A stretch of DNA of 64,000 bases, from assembly GCF_000006565.2 (NCBI RefSeq), contig NC_031478.1, positions 5,790,212-5,854,211 on the forward strand. The letters are read 5' to 3'. Position 1 is the stretch's first letter; every line of letters starts with the position of its first letter. Both the position numbers and the translations under genes were made by a program. Origin of the DNA: Toxoplasma gondii ME49 (taxonomy: Eukaryota > Apicomplexa > Conoidasida > Eucoccidiorida > Sarcocystidae). This document shows, piece by piece, positions 1 to 18,096 of this stretch. The notes beneath the pieces were generated by a model. It made no database searches. It was not told the origin of the DNA and worked only from the letters and a program-made list of their open reading frames with translations.

Positions 1-312
1 GCGAGATCTCTCTTGAGAGTTCTTTTCGTTTCTTCCGCGTGTCTTCCTCGCTGAGCTGTACCCACTCGCAGAGTTTCGTAAGTGTTTCTTCCCATGCTTC
101 CCTCTCGTTTCCTTTCGCTCCCTTCCTGTCCCTCTCTCTCTCCTCTTCCTGTCTCTTTTTCTTTGTCTTCTCTCTTTCTCTCTATCTCCTCTTGTCCGTC
201 GCGTGATTCCTCGTTTTTCTACATGTCGACGCTCGCTGTTCGCTGTGTGCATCTTCGCTATTCTCCGCGCGCATCGCTTGCTGTTTCTGGAACGTCTTTC
301 TCGCATTCGCAG
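1..312 (+). other. Probable MCM7 intron and end of an upstream exon
   Basis: Mostly a C/T-rich intron leading to the acceptor used at 312. A GTAAGT donor at 78 suggests that the first bases of the window close an upstream MCM7 exon, but I could not fix its reading frame. The open frame running through this stretch is low-complexity Leu/Ser from the pyrimidine tract and should not be read as protein. Confidence 0.5.
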
Positions 313-7357
<7,045 letters not shown>

Positions 7358-9665
7358 GATGGCATGAGCAGCAGGGACAAGAAAAGCCTCTTTGGAGAAT
7401 TAGGAAAGCACAGCCGGGCGAAAACGGCGACGGGGGGGGGGAGGGGGGCTACGGAAAGGAGGCTCAAGTCAAGAAGGAAAAAACGTCGAGACACCTCAAC
7501 ACCTAGGCAAAGTCCCCGAAGAACACGTGTGTTCAAAAAGTCGTACACACCAACACGTGTCTGTATAAATGCATGGTATCTACGTTATTTATATATATAT
7601 ATATATATATATAGGTATATGCATGCAGATTTGAGTTGGAGTGTGCCTGCGAGTGTGCATACGGATGCCTGGTGGGTCTGTGTGGATCCTGAAGCGAGAA
7701 TGAGAAGTCTTTTGCTTGTGTCCTTTTTGAGTCGGAGAGTAGGAACGAAGAAACGATGTGGGAAGAGCCGGCTCACTTCGCGTGAGCGGCGAAAAGAAAA
7801 ACTGCGGTAGAGTGTCTGTCTTTTCAAACGCGCAGGCGAGGGTCGAGTTGCTCACTCCCCGTCTGCCTGCAGACAATTCTGGGGGAAACGTCGTAACAAC
7901 GCATCAAGGCCAAAGAGTCTCCGTTCTTGTCCCTACAAGATACGTTTCTCTATGCACAGTGCATGCACGGACTTGTCAGTGTGCGGGAGGCTCTTGGCTC
8001 ATCCTTCCTGCGTAGATATACGTGTAACCTTACGTTCGTTTGATGTGTGTTGAAGTGGGGAAACAGGATACCCAGAAGAGTGAATAATTCCCCTCGAGGG
8101 GCTCGAACAGAACTGCAGTATGTTTATATGTCGACGCCGCAGTTGCAGACGAACGCGGCGACGGTGTTGAATTCCTTTATCCTGCAAGGTGCCTCGTGCC
8201 GAAGGACCGGAGGGTCTGCTCCTGCCTCGGCTTCTGGCTACCTCGGATTGCCGAAAGTTTTTGTTTTCGTTTACAAAGACATCCTTCGCGAGGAACTCTA
8301 TGGAAAGGCTAACGGAACGCCAAATGTATTTTGCACAACCTTCGAGAAACGCAGCCGAAACACACACGGCGTTTCACAGCACACAGTCTACGTTTCTATG
8401 GCCCTCTCAACAGGATGCACGCGGCAGTTGGCCTCTCACTTTCTTCGCACTGCTCTCGACCGCCCGAATTCCCCGTCGCACAAGCGCAACTGAAGCACGA
8501 TACGCTCACGCTTTGCAGACTCTCACGTAGGCTTTTGAGAACCCGAACATCGGAAGTGGTGACGCAAGAGACCGCCTATCATTTTGGAGAACACTGGGTT
8601 CTGCCTTCTGCTTCAATCGAGGTGTTCGACTGACTGACTTTCCTTCGTTTCTTGATGAAACTGACACGGTGCTAAACAGCGATCGGCTTTACGGGATCCT
8701 GACATCAGAACAGGTGCAAACGTTCAGGGTTCTGTCTATCCCTTTTCCCCCGATGGTCCTACAAATGTCTCCCAGAACAAAGCACATCCGCACTCTTGAG
8801 GACTTTCCACTGTCACATGTAACACCACCTCAAACCCGGAAGCAAGCGAAAACGACAGGCGCACTGCGGAGAAGCCTTCTGAAAAGGGTTCTACCGAGCA
8901 TTCTGGAAATGGTCAAAAGCGGTGTGCCTTCATTTGCCAGTAAACAGCGACACTGCGCGCGGCAGTCTGTGAATCGCAAGAGCCCCTAAAGGACTGAACT
9001 GCATCGTCCCGCTTTCTCTCTCTAGACGTAACAGTGCCCTACCCTTAACCCGTCCGTCACGGTAAAATGCCGTTGTCGCGGTCTCCGCCACAGCTCGTCT
9101 CTTAAGAACACAGAGGAGGTGCCTGAGAACCGTCTACATCCAGAAGTTCCTTCTTCTCAAAGTAGACACGACCATCCCTCTGGTTCCGTTCCAGGCACTC
9201 GCTTGTTCGAATCGCGAAGAAACAGCCAATTGCTTCACCGTCGCAATCTGTAAAACTCTCAATTCCAACTCTGTCCCCCTCTCTGCGTTCACTTTCGCAA
9301 GCGAAAAGTTGGTCCATAGTCAGGACTACAAACAGCAGATAACACGTCGCCGTAAATACCTTTTAAGCCGTTGGTTAGATTCGCAGCGTTGCTGCTCACT
9401 CAGAAAGTAGGCTCACCTCGAGAACCTGTGAAACAATCCACCTCTTCCTGAACACAGGAACTTTCCCAGGTCACCTCCCATCAAACCCAGCCTGTGGGCA
9501 CGCGCGGTAACGTCTCCACCAAGTAAAAGCCACAGTCCCCACGGCGACACTTTCCGCTTTCGAAACAACAGCTCCGACGTCTCAGACGCTTCCACTGTTA
9601 TGTTACATCAACACAAGGAGAAACATAGTCGGTTTGACATTAAACGACGAGCCTTCGCTGTCGCC
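7358..9665. other. Spacer between convergent 3' ends of MCM7 and a minus-strand gene
   Basis: Presumably 3' UTRs plus spacer. It contains a G run at 7434-7446 and a (TA)n tract at 7589-7614. A 148-codon plus-strand frame (8047-8493) and a 106-codon one (8669-8989) are open, but I found no domain, supporting splice structure or similarity I recognise, so I do not call them genes. Confidence 0.6.
7589..7614. repeat. (TA)n microsatellite
   Basis: Thirteen TA units downstream of the MCM7 stop codon. Confidence 0.85.
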
Positions 9666-10787
9666 TCACCACCTGGTTCGGCGATGAGGTGGTACGTTTC
9701 CCGGTAGGGGTCCATACACTAAATCAAGAGCAGCATCGATGTCTGCTGGCACAGTTTGAGGATAGAACTTCGAACGAAAAGGCGCGACACGACCAAATTC
9801 ACTCGCAGTAGCAATCGTGGCAATACCTGGGGGGTTAGGCTTGTCGCGGATATACCAGTTGTCGTGTCGGACCGGATAGCCATCGTGGAGGCCATAATCG
9901 GACCCACCACCAACTTGCTGTGGGCGTTTCGACCTCGGGGTAGCATAACGAAGAACGAGAAAACCGCTCACCGCCACATATGCCACAAGACCGAAAGACG
10001 TCAATAAGGCCTGAAAGTTAGCTTTCCGTTGGCGTTTCCGGCCCTCGTGTGCCTGATCGTAAATCCTGCGAAAACGACAGGAGGCGGTAACGCGCGCCGG
10101 TGTTGTGAATCCCCGAAAAACTCGAGAATGGTTAAACGTTTTATCTGCACTATCGATCCACATATCGAACTCGATGTCGGACACCCCTCGGCGCCAGATG
10201 GACCCCTGCTGCCGTTTCTTGAAAACACTGTCGTTGCGCAGCGTGTCTGTCGGCATCCGAACTGCGACAGTGAAGAGAAACGTGAAAATCTATATTCCCC
10301 TCCTGAAATACACGTTCTGTTTCCTTTCCACCATTCACAGAGAGAAGGTCCTACGGAAATGTGGCATACAGTCTAATGACGGCGGGGCAATTGCCACTTA
10401 CGGGGTACGCGTTCCTGCAGTTGTTCTTATTTTCGGTGTACGGGTGGGGCAGTGTGTTACGATTGGTCTACAAAGGTGAGACACTATTAGAAGAAACATC
10501 AGATTCTTGACTGAACGCGACGCAGCCGCGTTACACTCACTTTCGCAAACGCGCCGCATCCTCGCTCTTCGGCGGCCGGGGTCCATAGTTGTCGGATGAG
10601 TCGTTAGTTTCGAGAGCATCTGCGGCCGTATCATCCGATGCCTTGTCTTCTTGTGAATGTTTCACGCCACTGTCCAACTTGCCCGTTTCAAAGCCAACCA
10701 GAGATTCCCTCCTTCCCATTGTGCCACGCGTTCCGTACAGCTGATTGTTCTTGCCGAGATATCCCGCCGGCAGTTTGCAACGACACG
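9666..10787 (-). CDS. Single-pass membrane protein of unknown function (5' end unresolved)
   Basis: I do not recognise the family. The 3' exon (up to about 10261, stop at 9666) encodes a basic segment, then one strong hydrophobic helix (SFGLVAYVAVSGFLVLRYA, near 9950-10005), then a 90-residue tail rich in Pro and aromatics (DNWYIRDKPNPPG). The 5' exon is about 10541-10787, with acceptor TTTTCAG at 10788 and donor GTGAGT at 10535-10540; its frame reads LPAGYLGKNNQLYGTRGTM and then an acidic stretch. Two acceptors are possible for the 3' exon. CTGTCGCAG before 10261 is the better site but shifts the frame relative to the acidic exon reading; CGACAG before 10227 keeps it. Translation may begin at the ATG at 10719 or in an exon further upstream. 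The layout (basic N-side, one helix, soluble tail) resembles small mitochondrial inner-membrane subunits, which is only a guess. Confidence 0.55.
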
Positions 10788-12984
10788 CTGAAAAGAATCG
10801 CAGAGGTCAGGTCCCCTCTCACTCTGCGACGGTCGCTTTCCGGCTTGGGAAAACACAGGTCCACAACTGGAAGCGCGTCCCTAAAGATCTTGACAGCAAC
10901 CACCGCCGCTGTTCGGCGAGCTCACCTGTCGGAGCCAAAGAAAAAAAAGTATTCCCCCGAAGCAGGAATGAGTCACAAACTCCCGTGTTTCAATCCGTGA
11001 CAGCCGTCAACTGCTGAGTAACAAGCGTAAAATTCGGGGGGGAACAGGTACGCGAGATCGACAGATGGAGCATGCCACTCGCCGCTAGTCAGTATGCGAC
11101 GCGACACGCTTCACCATCGATACACAGGAAAACGAAGAGTTTGAGCGAAATGCTCCCCTTGAAAAAGCCCCCTGCAAACAGATTTGTCTTCTTTCCGTAT
11201 CTCGTCCTAACACAATCTGTCACAACACACACACATACAATAGCCTTAAGAGATCCTTCATTGAAGGTGACTACTTTTGTAGATTCTGCGGAAGGCTTAG
11301 TGCCGATGGAATTCCGGTTCTCTCTTTGAGAATGATAAACGCTTTGGTTGGACGCAGCACTCCCATGTCGCGTCTCTGTCTTTGGCAAACGCTTTCTTCA
11401 CGCAATGTTTAATCCTTCGGGATCTTAGTCTCGAAAGGCTGCTAGCGCAACTTTGATAGCAAGAAGAGGACCGTGGAAGCTAAATCAGCTGGACGATAGC
11501 TGCTACGAAAGCTCGAGACGCGGAGCTACGCTCGCTCTTTCATGTTTTGCGTCGCACACTTTGTCAAAACACGTATATTCGGAGATACCCTGAATCTGTT
11601 CCAGATGTAAATGCAGAATCGTCAGCGTACTCTTTTTGTCTGTTCTATTCTTGGCCAGTATCATGTTAATCTTCTTAGGTATGTGCGTATGAGGATTTAA
11701 CGCCGTGCCAAGAAGGATCCCGGATTCCCCTAAAACTTGGTTTTATGTTTGATTATAAAGTCGTAAGGCGGACATGGAGTGAAATGCACAGTGATTTACT
11801 AGCTTAACAATTGTTGTGGCATTCGTTGTGGCAGTTTCCCTTTTAATGTTCCCGGACTGGTTCTGTGCTCCTACTCAACCAACACTGTCACTCACTTCAG
11901 CGTCCAAGCGGCGGCCCCCCAGCTTCGTCCGCCCTTGGATCTGAGTGGTTTCTACAGGATTTCCAAGCGAACAAACCAACCCATGTGGCTTGGCTTTATC
12001 GAAATTGTTAGATCGTCGCCTTAACACTCGCCCACTGGTACTGCCAAGAAAGATGCCTCGGCGGTCAGATCGCAGATTTCTCTGCGTTCTAAAACGGTGA
12101 TGTCAGAAAAGAGCAATAATGCCCATCTGTGCATACGAGTTTATACTCGCGTACTAAAAAGCAGAAAATGGCGACTATAAGTTGCACAACGGCGGCAGTG
12201 AACGAGGGAAAGTGCGGTATCATAAATTCAAGGTGCCGCAGATTCACGCAAGGCGACGAAGCCCCAGGAATCCGATTCGTTTCAGCGTAGTAGGTCAGTG
12301 ACCAGCGCACTTGTTTTCGGTCTGTGTGAGAGCGTGAGCAGACTCGGGCGTCTTTCCACTCGAGGAGCACGGAAAGCGACGACTTCACCACAGTTCGTCA
12401 AACCATGCGAAGCGCCAGAGTGCAAAATCGTTAAAAAGCCTTTCGGCGAGCGTGCGTCGAGTTTTCCTTCGCTTTCCACGGAAAGTTGCGCAAAACTATA
12501 GTCCGCAAGTCGGAGCCTCAAAAGCGGACCACGATCCCCGGACAGAACTGCCGTCGCTACGTCCGTGGGCAGACTTTTCCGCGCCGTTACTCATCGCGTT
12601 CTGTTACTCATCGCGTTCTGTGCATGTGACAGTAACCCTAACTTCTTTCCAGATGTCCGCGGGCGCCGAGAGCCTCCCTCTGTGAAACCGCTCGGCTCAC
12701 CCATTGCCCACATGCATTTCTTCAAAAACATTCGGAGCTCTCTACCAGCAGAGAGATCCAACGGTCTTTCCCTTGGTTCGCGAACTTCCAGGAACCCGCT
12801 TCTTCCTAAAACAGCAGCCTCGACGCACGGCGGGCAAACAGCCAGGCCTGAGTCGGCAGACCTGCCCGACTGTCTGCAGACCCCAGCTGCAAATGTGCGT
12901 GAGCTACACGTGGCAGCATTTCTGTCACCACAAAAGAAACTGCGTTCATCTAAATGCACCGTTCAACACACCCCTTTCCACTCG
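10788..12984. other. Spacer, no supported gene
   Basis: It lies between the 3' end of TSR2 and the 5' side of the membrane-protein gene, both on the minus strand. It probably contains the promoter and any first exon of the latter, but I could not connect one in phase. The part from 11.4 to 12.1 kb is more AT-rich than its surroundings and has stops in all frames. A 100-codon minus frame at 12089-12391 includes a hydrophobic run but no family signature. Confidence 0.5.
12586..12619. repeat. Two tandem copies of a 17-bp unit
   Basis: GTTACTCATCGCGTTCT occurs twice head to tail, about 370 bp downstream of the TSR2 stop codon. Confidence 0.9.
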
Positions 12985-15900
12985 TTAACCTCTCGGTCGA
13001 CGATTGCCGCGAGAAACTTGAATCCATTCGTCTTCCCCAGGTTCGCCTTTGCGGGCGTTCTCCGCTTCTCGAGCTGCTGTCCGCGATCGCGTTCGTGTCG
13101 CTGTCAGGAATAAGACAGTGTGAGGAAAAACACACACGGCGGGAGTAAAACAGGCGTGGAGAGCTCGGGATCCCCTCTCCCTGTCACGCCCACGAGCAGA
13201 AAGGCGCGTCCTACCGAGTCCGCTATCTCCTTTTGGCGCAGATACGTAAAAAGATACACATATATATTATATGTGGAGATACATATAAAGACAGAGTCAA
13301 AGATCACTTCTACGTAAGAGCCAAGTGCCCTACATACATGTGTGTTAGTGAGGGGTACGCGTATAGAGCATGGAGGGAGGGTCTTGGCCACCACAGACAG
13401 GGGAAGTGGTAGGCAAGCCAGAGTTCAGACGTTTACTATTTTCGTGCGTTTGCATGCATTATCCGCAGCAAGGTACTCCCTTTGCGGCAATCCAGGACAG
13501 AAGAACATGCCAGGCAGACCTCTTTCAGTCACAAAGACGCGTCCATCCAGCTCGGAAACCGTTTCGGCAAAAACGAATACCGATGAGATATTGCAAGCCC
13601 CACTGCAGCAGTGTTAAGCAGTGCCGTACCTGGGGGACCATCGCAGCCAATCGGCGTCATGCTGGCGTTCGCCATGAGACCAGCGAGGTCCTCCTCCATG
13701 TCACATTCTTGATCTGAGGACGAGTCGCCTGAGCCATTGGAGCGCATGCACAGGAGCAGAAACTTCTTCACACTAGAACCGCAAGAAAGGACGCAGAAAA
13801 GGCAGCTCGCCCCGCTGTGCTCGTCCCACAGTCTCTCCCTCGCAGTCGTCTGTACCTTCTCGACGCCGCCCAGATCGCTTCTCGGTGGGGTGGAGAGACA
13901 ACCGGTAAAAAACAAAACTGAAAAATGCCCAGAAAAGCGCGCGACACTCCTGTCTCCGTCATATGTAGCACGAATCACACGTTACCAGACATCACGAATC
14001 CCTTGCAGTGCTTCACTGGTTAACATGAAAACGGATCCCGTTTTCTATTGCATACACACAATGCATGCGTCGCGCTACTCACTGTTGAGTAATAAGACAT
14101 GCAATCCATTTGCACTCCACACATACACACGCGGTTTGAATGCATCCACCACATCCAGAAGCGTCCTTCCACCCATTCATACTTTGGTGGGGCTGGACGG
14201 ACATATGTTTCTCTTTCGTTTTCCCAACACAAGACTGCGTCGACCAGCGCCTTGGTTCCGACAGCGTGAATCTGCAAACATTGGGTCCTTAAAAGAGCTT
14301 TTTCTTCAGGTTTCAAAGCACTTTTCAAGATCTGCTCTTCAGACGCGAAGCCGAGACACAAGTCCTCTGTCTGCCTTGCTTTTTGCTTTTGCCTCACTCA
14401 TGTGGCCTGCATTTCCCTCTACATCCTCGCCCAGAGCGCCAGGCTGTCGGTGCCGCGAGCCATCGACCGAAGCAGCTGCGGCGCAACTTTGATGTCTCTC
14501 CAGAATCTCCTTCGCGAGAGAAAAATCCCCGCGGCGCGTGCTCGCGTGCAGAGCCACCAAAAGCTCAGCGACTTCCACCTGAAAAACCCGAGAGGCGGAG
14601 AAAACGCATGCAGAAAACGGTTCTCCCTGCACAAACAAGACTTTCGTGTGGCGAGTGCTCACTCCCGAGCATCATCCAAAGACACGCAAAACACAGACAA
14701 ACCGGATAAACCACCCCCGATCTTGTAACACACACGCCGCTCCACAGACACAGAGAGACAGAGAGCCCTCATACATACAATATATGCATGCGTATGTATG
14801 TACGTGTATGCAATGTACGGGCATGTATGACTATGTTTGTATGTATGCATGCATGTTTGTGTATAAGAGGTGACTGCAACTGGAGGGGAGAGCCATGGTG
14901 AGGAGAACACCTGAGGGATAGATGCGGAAGAACGGAACGCATTTGTTTTGGGATTCTTCTCTAGAGTGGCTTTGCTCACGTCGGACTCATCCTCAGCAAT
15001 CACGTGGAACATGCCTTCCAACTTCAAGCTCAACTCGCCCGCCAGCCACGTGGAGTTAACTCGACCTGAGAGAGAAAAAAACAGAACTCTCTCTTTTGGA
15101 AGCCAGACAGGGGGTGCGTCTCGGGACATTTCAAACGCCATAGACGATTGCTCACATCTCTGTGTCAACAGAAACCTTCTGTATTTCTGCCTAAACCTCT
15201 CTTTACACCTCTACTACTTCCATCTTCAAGCATTCAATATATCTATATATCATCTGCCTATATCTACATCTCTCTCGCTACCACAATCTCTCTTCATCAC
15301 TCTCTGTCTATCTACATCTATCTACGTCAGAATTTATCTGTGTCTCTTTCTATCCGTCTCTATCTACATATCTGTGAATCATCTCTATATCTATGTCTAC
15401 GTCCGCCGGGCAAGCGGATACACTTTTGAACCACGTCTTTATATATGTGTACAAGACCTGAACGTAAAAATACATCCGGAAAGAAAACGTGTTACATCGA
15501 CGGTGGTTGATATGGCATGTTGACAGCCTCCTAGAGGTAGCCACACTGCATGAATCACTCCATGCACCTCGCTGTATCTAGGCTAGGCAACCGCAGTCGA
15601 CTCTTCCTGAAGCGCGCTTCGATCTCGCAAAGAAACACACAAAAGGCGCTTGGCCGCTTGCGTACTCGTGCTGAACGTGTTGACAATCCACTCATAGAGG
15701 TCTTGGCGGCGCCGCTGGGGTCCTCGGCCTCCCCACGAGTGCTCCACTGCCAAATTCAGAATTGTCCTGAAAATAGAACGAGAAGTAAGGGAGACAAGCA
15801 GGCGAAGACACGAAAACAAGGTGACGGCGAAGACTGCTCTGATATCTGGAGTGGCGGTGCTTCCTTTCGGATCCCCTAGAGTGAAATGAAGCAAGCCCCC

Positions 15901-16715
15901 CAAAGGGAGAGGAGACGGCCGAGGAGACGCGCGAAAAACAGTGAGAGAAGGCGACAAGAGAGCAACGGAAAAACAGCCAGTGGCAGGCGCAAAGAGAGAA
16001 GAAGCGACAACAGGAAGGATAGAGGCGAGAAACCACCGGAAGATGTGGCGGGAAACGACAGCCGAGACCGGCAGCTGGCTCTCAAGAAGGGAGGAGGTAC
16101 ACGTCAACCTTCCAAGCCAGGAGTCCTCGATGGAGAGGGGATGATGTAGGTACTAACGGATCGCCGGCTTTAGACAACATTCCTCTCCTCATCCCCTCAT
16201 GCGCTAAAAAAGGTCACCAAAGTAACGCTGATGCGTCGGTTTCTGAAAACGTATTACGCCAACGGTCGGAATGAAGCAAGCATGCATACACCAGGAGTCG
16301 TGGCGACGACAGATCGGCCTAGAAGATTCGTCTGCCCGTGAATGGGCTAGGGACGCCGGCGAGGGAGAACTGGCTATGCATTCTACTTCGCAGCTCTTTG
16401 CAGAGAAGCTCCGGAACACCAATCTCGAACAGGAGGCAAGAAAAATTCCATACACTCCCCCTGCAAGGCTCGCCTCTGCGAAGGCGCTCGCGACACAGCT
16501 ACCACCCTTCTGGCGCGTTTCAGCGCGACAAGGGCGAAGCCTGGCGGGGTGTAGACGCCGCGGCAAGTGTATGTACACTACAGCAGGTGAGGCATGTACG
16601 CACTGCTTGGACTTCCAGCCTCGCGGTCACGCAGATGGAGTCTCGGGCCTCACCACTGAGCAAGAACGGCGGCGACCGCCCGCCTGAAGACTTCGTCCTT
16701 GTCTAGAACAGTCAT
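12985..16715 (-). CDS. TSR2: Pre-rRNA-processing protein TSR2 (WGG-domain protein)
   Basis: TSR2 is the escort chaperone of ribosomal protein eS26 and is needed for small-subunit maturation in nucleus and cytosol. None of the six small exons stands out alone, but together they join in phase: 16654-16715, 15666-15766, 14980-15065, 14398-14578, 13630-13728 and 12985-13100, giving 214 residues against about 190 in human. The order of family features is complete: a short N-terminal helix after MTVLDKDEVF, the family hallmark HSWGG (residues about 29-33), a helical region with WLAGEL and FHVIAEDES, a helix ending in AKEILERH, an acidic linker (DQECDMEED) and the C-terminal EDEWIQV, matching the acidic-then-W tail of the family. 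The start at 16715 puts WGG at the usual distance. The donor of exon 2 (GTACGC) and the acceptor of exon 5 were chosen from phase and alignment, so these two borders are less certain. It is transcribed divergently from the p24 gene. Confidence 0.9.
13261..13275. repeat. Short TA-rich tract in TSR2 intron 5
   Basis: ATATATTATATG tract inside the intron between 13100 and 13630. Confidence 0.5.
14770..14870. repeat. (TGCATG/TATG)n microsatellite in TSR2 intron
   Basis: Tandem TGCATG, TATG and CATG units between exons 3 and 4. TGCATGC is a known apicomplexan AP2-type core, but here it is simply part of the repeat. Confidence 0.75.
15236..15400. repeat. Degenerate (TCTATC)n tract in TSR2 intron 2
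   Basis: TCTATC/TCTACA units fill the intron 15066-15665. Plus-strand open frames here are repeat artefacts. Confidence 0.7.
16567..16578. repeat. Copy of the GTGTATGTACAC palindromic element
   Basis: GTGTATGTACAC in TSR2 intron 1, opposite in orientation to the copy at 16929. See the finding on this element. Confidence 0.6.
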
Positions 16716-18096
16716 CGTGCCGAAGTTGTTGGGAAGAAGTGGAAAAAAACGAAAGGCGAGGGCGGAAAGAGGCGACGAAGACAAGAAGATTCAGACGAGT
16801 CGAAGTCGAGAGTCCGGGTGTTTCTTCGATGAAATGGATCACTCCGCGAAAAAAGGCAGTGACTTCGACACCTTCCCTAGCGCCAGCGGGTGTCTCCGCC
16901 ACCAATCAGAAGTATTAGCGGTTCTGCGGTGTACATACACCTCCAGGACCGCCGGCGCTGCCCGCGGGATCCGCGGTCTTGGTTGGAAAGGCGGCTGGGC
17001 GCGGAGAAAAACGCCCAGGAAGTCGGAGAATTGAGGGCGGCGTCCGACGGAGAAGGTCGCGAACTGGAAAAGAGAGGACATGCGGCCCAGCGCCTGAGAA
17101 ACTCGCTCGAACTCGAACTCGGTTCCTGTGGGGACCTCAAAGGTCCCCAAGGGCGCGGCTTGAGGCGTATTTACAGCAAAGCGAGTGCCTGTGAGAGGGT
17201 ATCCGCGAGACACGCCAACGCGGAGGTTTGGCAGGACGGGCAACCTCGTTTTCCGCTCGACCCTTGCTTTTTTCTTTTCGAGCTCAGGCCAGTCGACCGC
17301 AGCCGCGAGAAACCTTCAGATGCATTTCTTGACTGGCAGAAAAGCGCATCAAGTCACAGCGCAGCGAGCGCAGCGCGAACGTGGAGAGGCGGTCAAGCTG
17401 CATGCGCAGAGTGAGACGAAGTATAGTCCGATTTTCGAAGAGGCCTGCTGTTTTGCCAGGCAAGTCCCCCTCCGCGGCTGGAACGCCGGTAGCCAGTCTT
17501 TTTCTTTTCGCACTCGGCGCGTAGACTTCTCTAATTGCGTGATACAAAGTGCACCGCAGTGTGTACACTCGGTCCTCGTTTTCCCCTGACTTTCTGCAGC
17601 GCCTTTTGATTTCTGGTTTCGGCGCTTCCTTGTCTTGCCGGCGCCGACACTGTCGCCTCTTTTTCATGTCTTTTTCGCCGTGCCACTTCCCTCTCCCGTC
17701 TTCTACGGTCTCTCCACTCCGTTTTCGACTGGTCGCGAAAAGAACGCAACGGCGCGTTTGCTTTGTCTTCTGTTCTCAGAGACCGACGACTGCCGCCCGC
17801 AGCTCGCAACCGTGTCTATCCTGTGCGTTTTCTTCCTCTTTTCCTCTCCTTTCCGCCTTTTTCTCTTTGCTTTCTCTGTTTTTCACTTCGGTCCACCCTC
17901 CGTTTGCGTCTTCTCTTCCGTCTCTCTCTTTCCCTCCGCCGTCGCCGCCAAGTATCTGCCCAGGTTCCTCTCTCGGCTCACCGCCTGTCTCTTGTCTGGC
18001 GGCTCCGCAAATTTTCTGTGAAAACCTTTGTTTTTGTTCGTAGCTCCTGTTCCTCTTTTGCTCTCTCCTTTTCCATTTTTCTTTATGCACGCGAAG
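16716..18096. promoter_or_regulatory. Divergent promoter region of TSR2 (-) and p24 (+)
   Basis: 1.38 kb separates the two start codons, so both 5' UTRs and promoters must lie here. The right half (17600-18080) is strongly C/T-rich on the plus strand, as is usual for 5' UTRs in this genome. A palindromic element lies at 16928-16941. A 134-codon minus frame (16839-17243) is open, but TSR2 is complete without it. No TATA box or other core element can be named. Confidence 0.6.
16928..16941. repeat. Copy of the GGTGTACATACACC palindromic element
   Basis: GGTGTACATACACC, about 215 bp upstream of the TSR2 start codon. See the finding on this element. Confidence 0.7.

Noticed and set aside
8047..8493. 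148-codon plus frame after MCM7, as a separate gene
   Set aside because: No domain or splice partner, and overlapping minus frames look equally good. Kept only as a note in the spacer.
9195..9225. GTTCGAATC resembling a tRNA T-arm
   Set aside because: The flanking bases do not form a T-stem and no acceptor or anticodon stem could be found. No tRNA is supported anywhere in the window.
11570..11900. AT-rich stretch that might be a nuclear copy of mitochondrial DNA
   Set aside because: Nuclear mitochondrial fragments are common in this genus, but I could not match any cob, cox or rRNA segment by eye. Alignment to the mitochondrial sequence blocks would decide.
16839..17243. 134-codon minus frame upstream of TSR2, possible extra 5' exon
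   Set aside because: TSR2 is complete and of normal length from 16715. No donor in this frame joins it in phase to exon 1.
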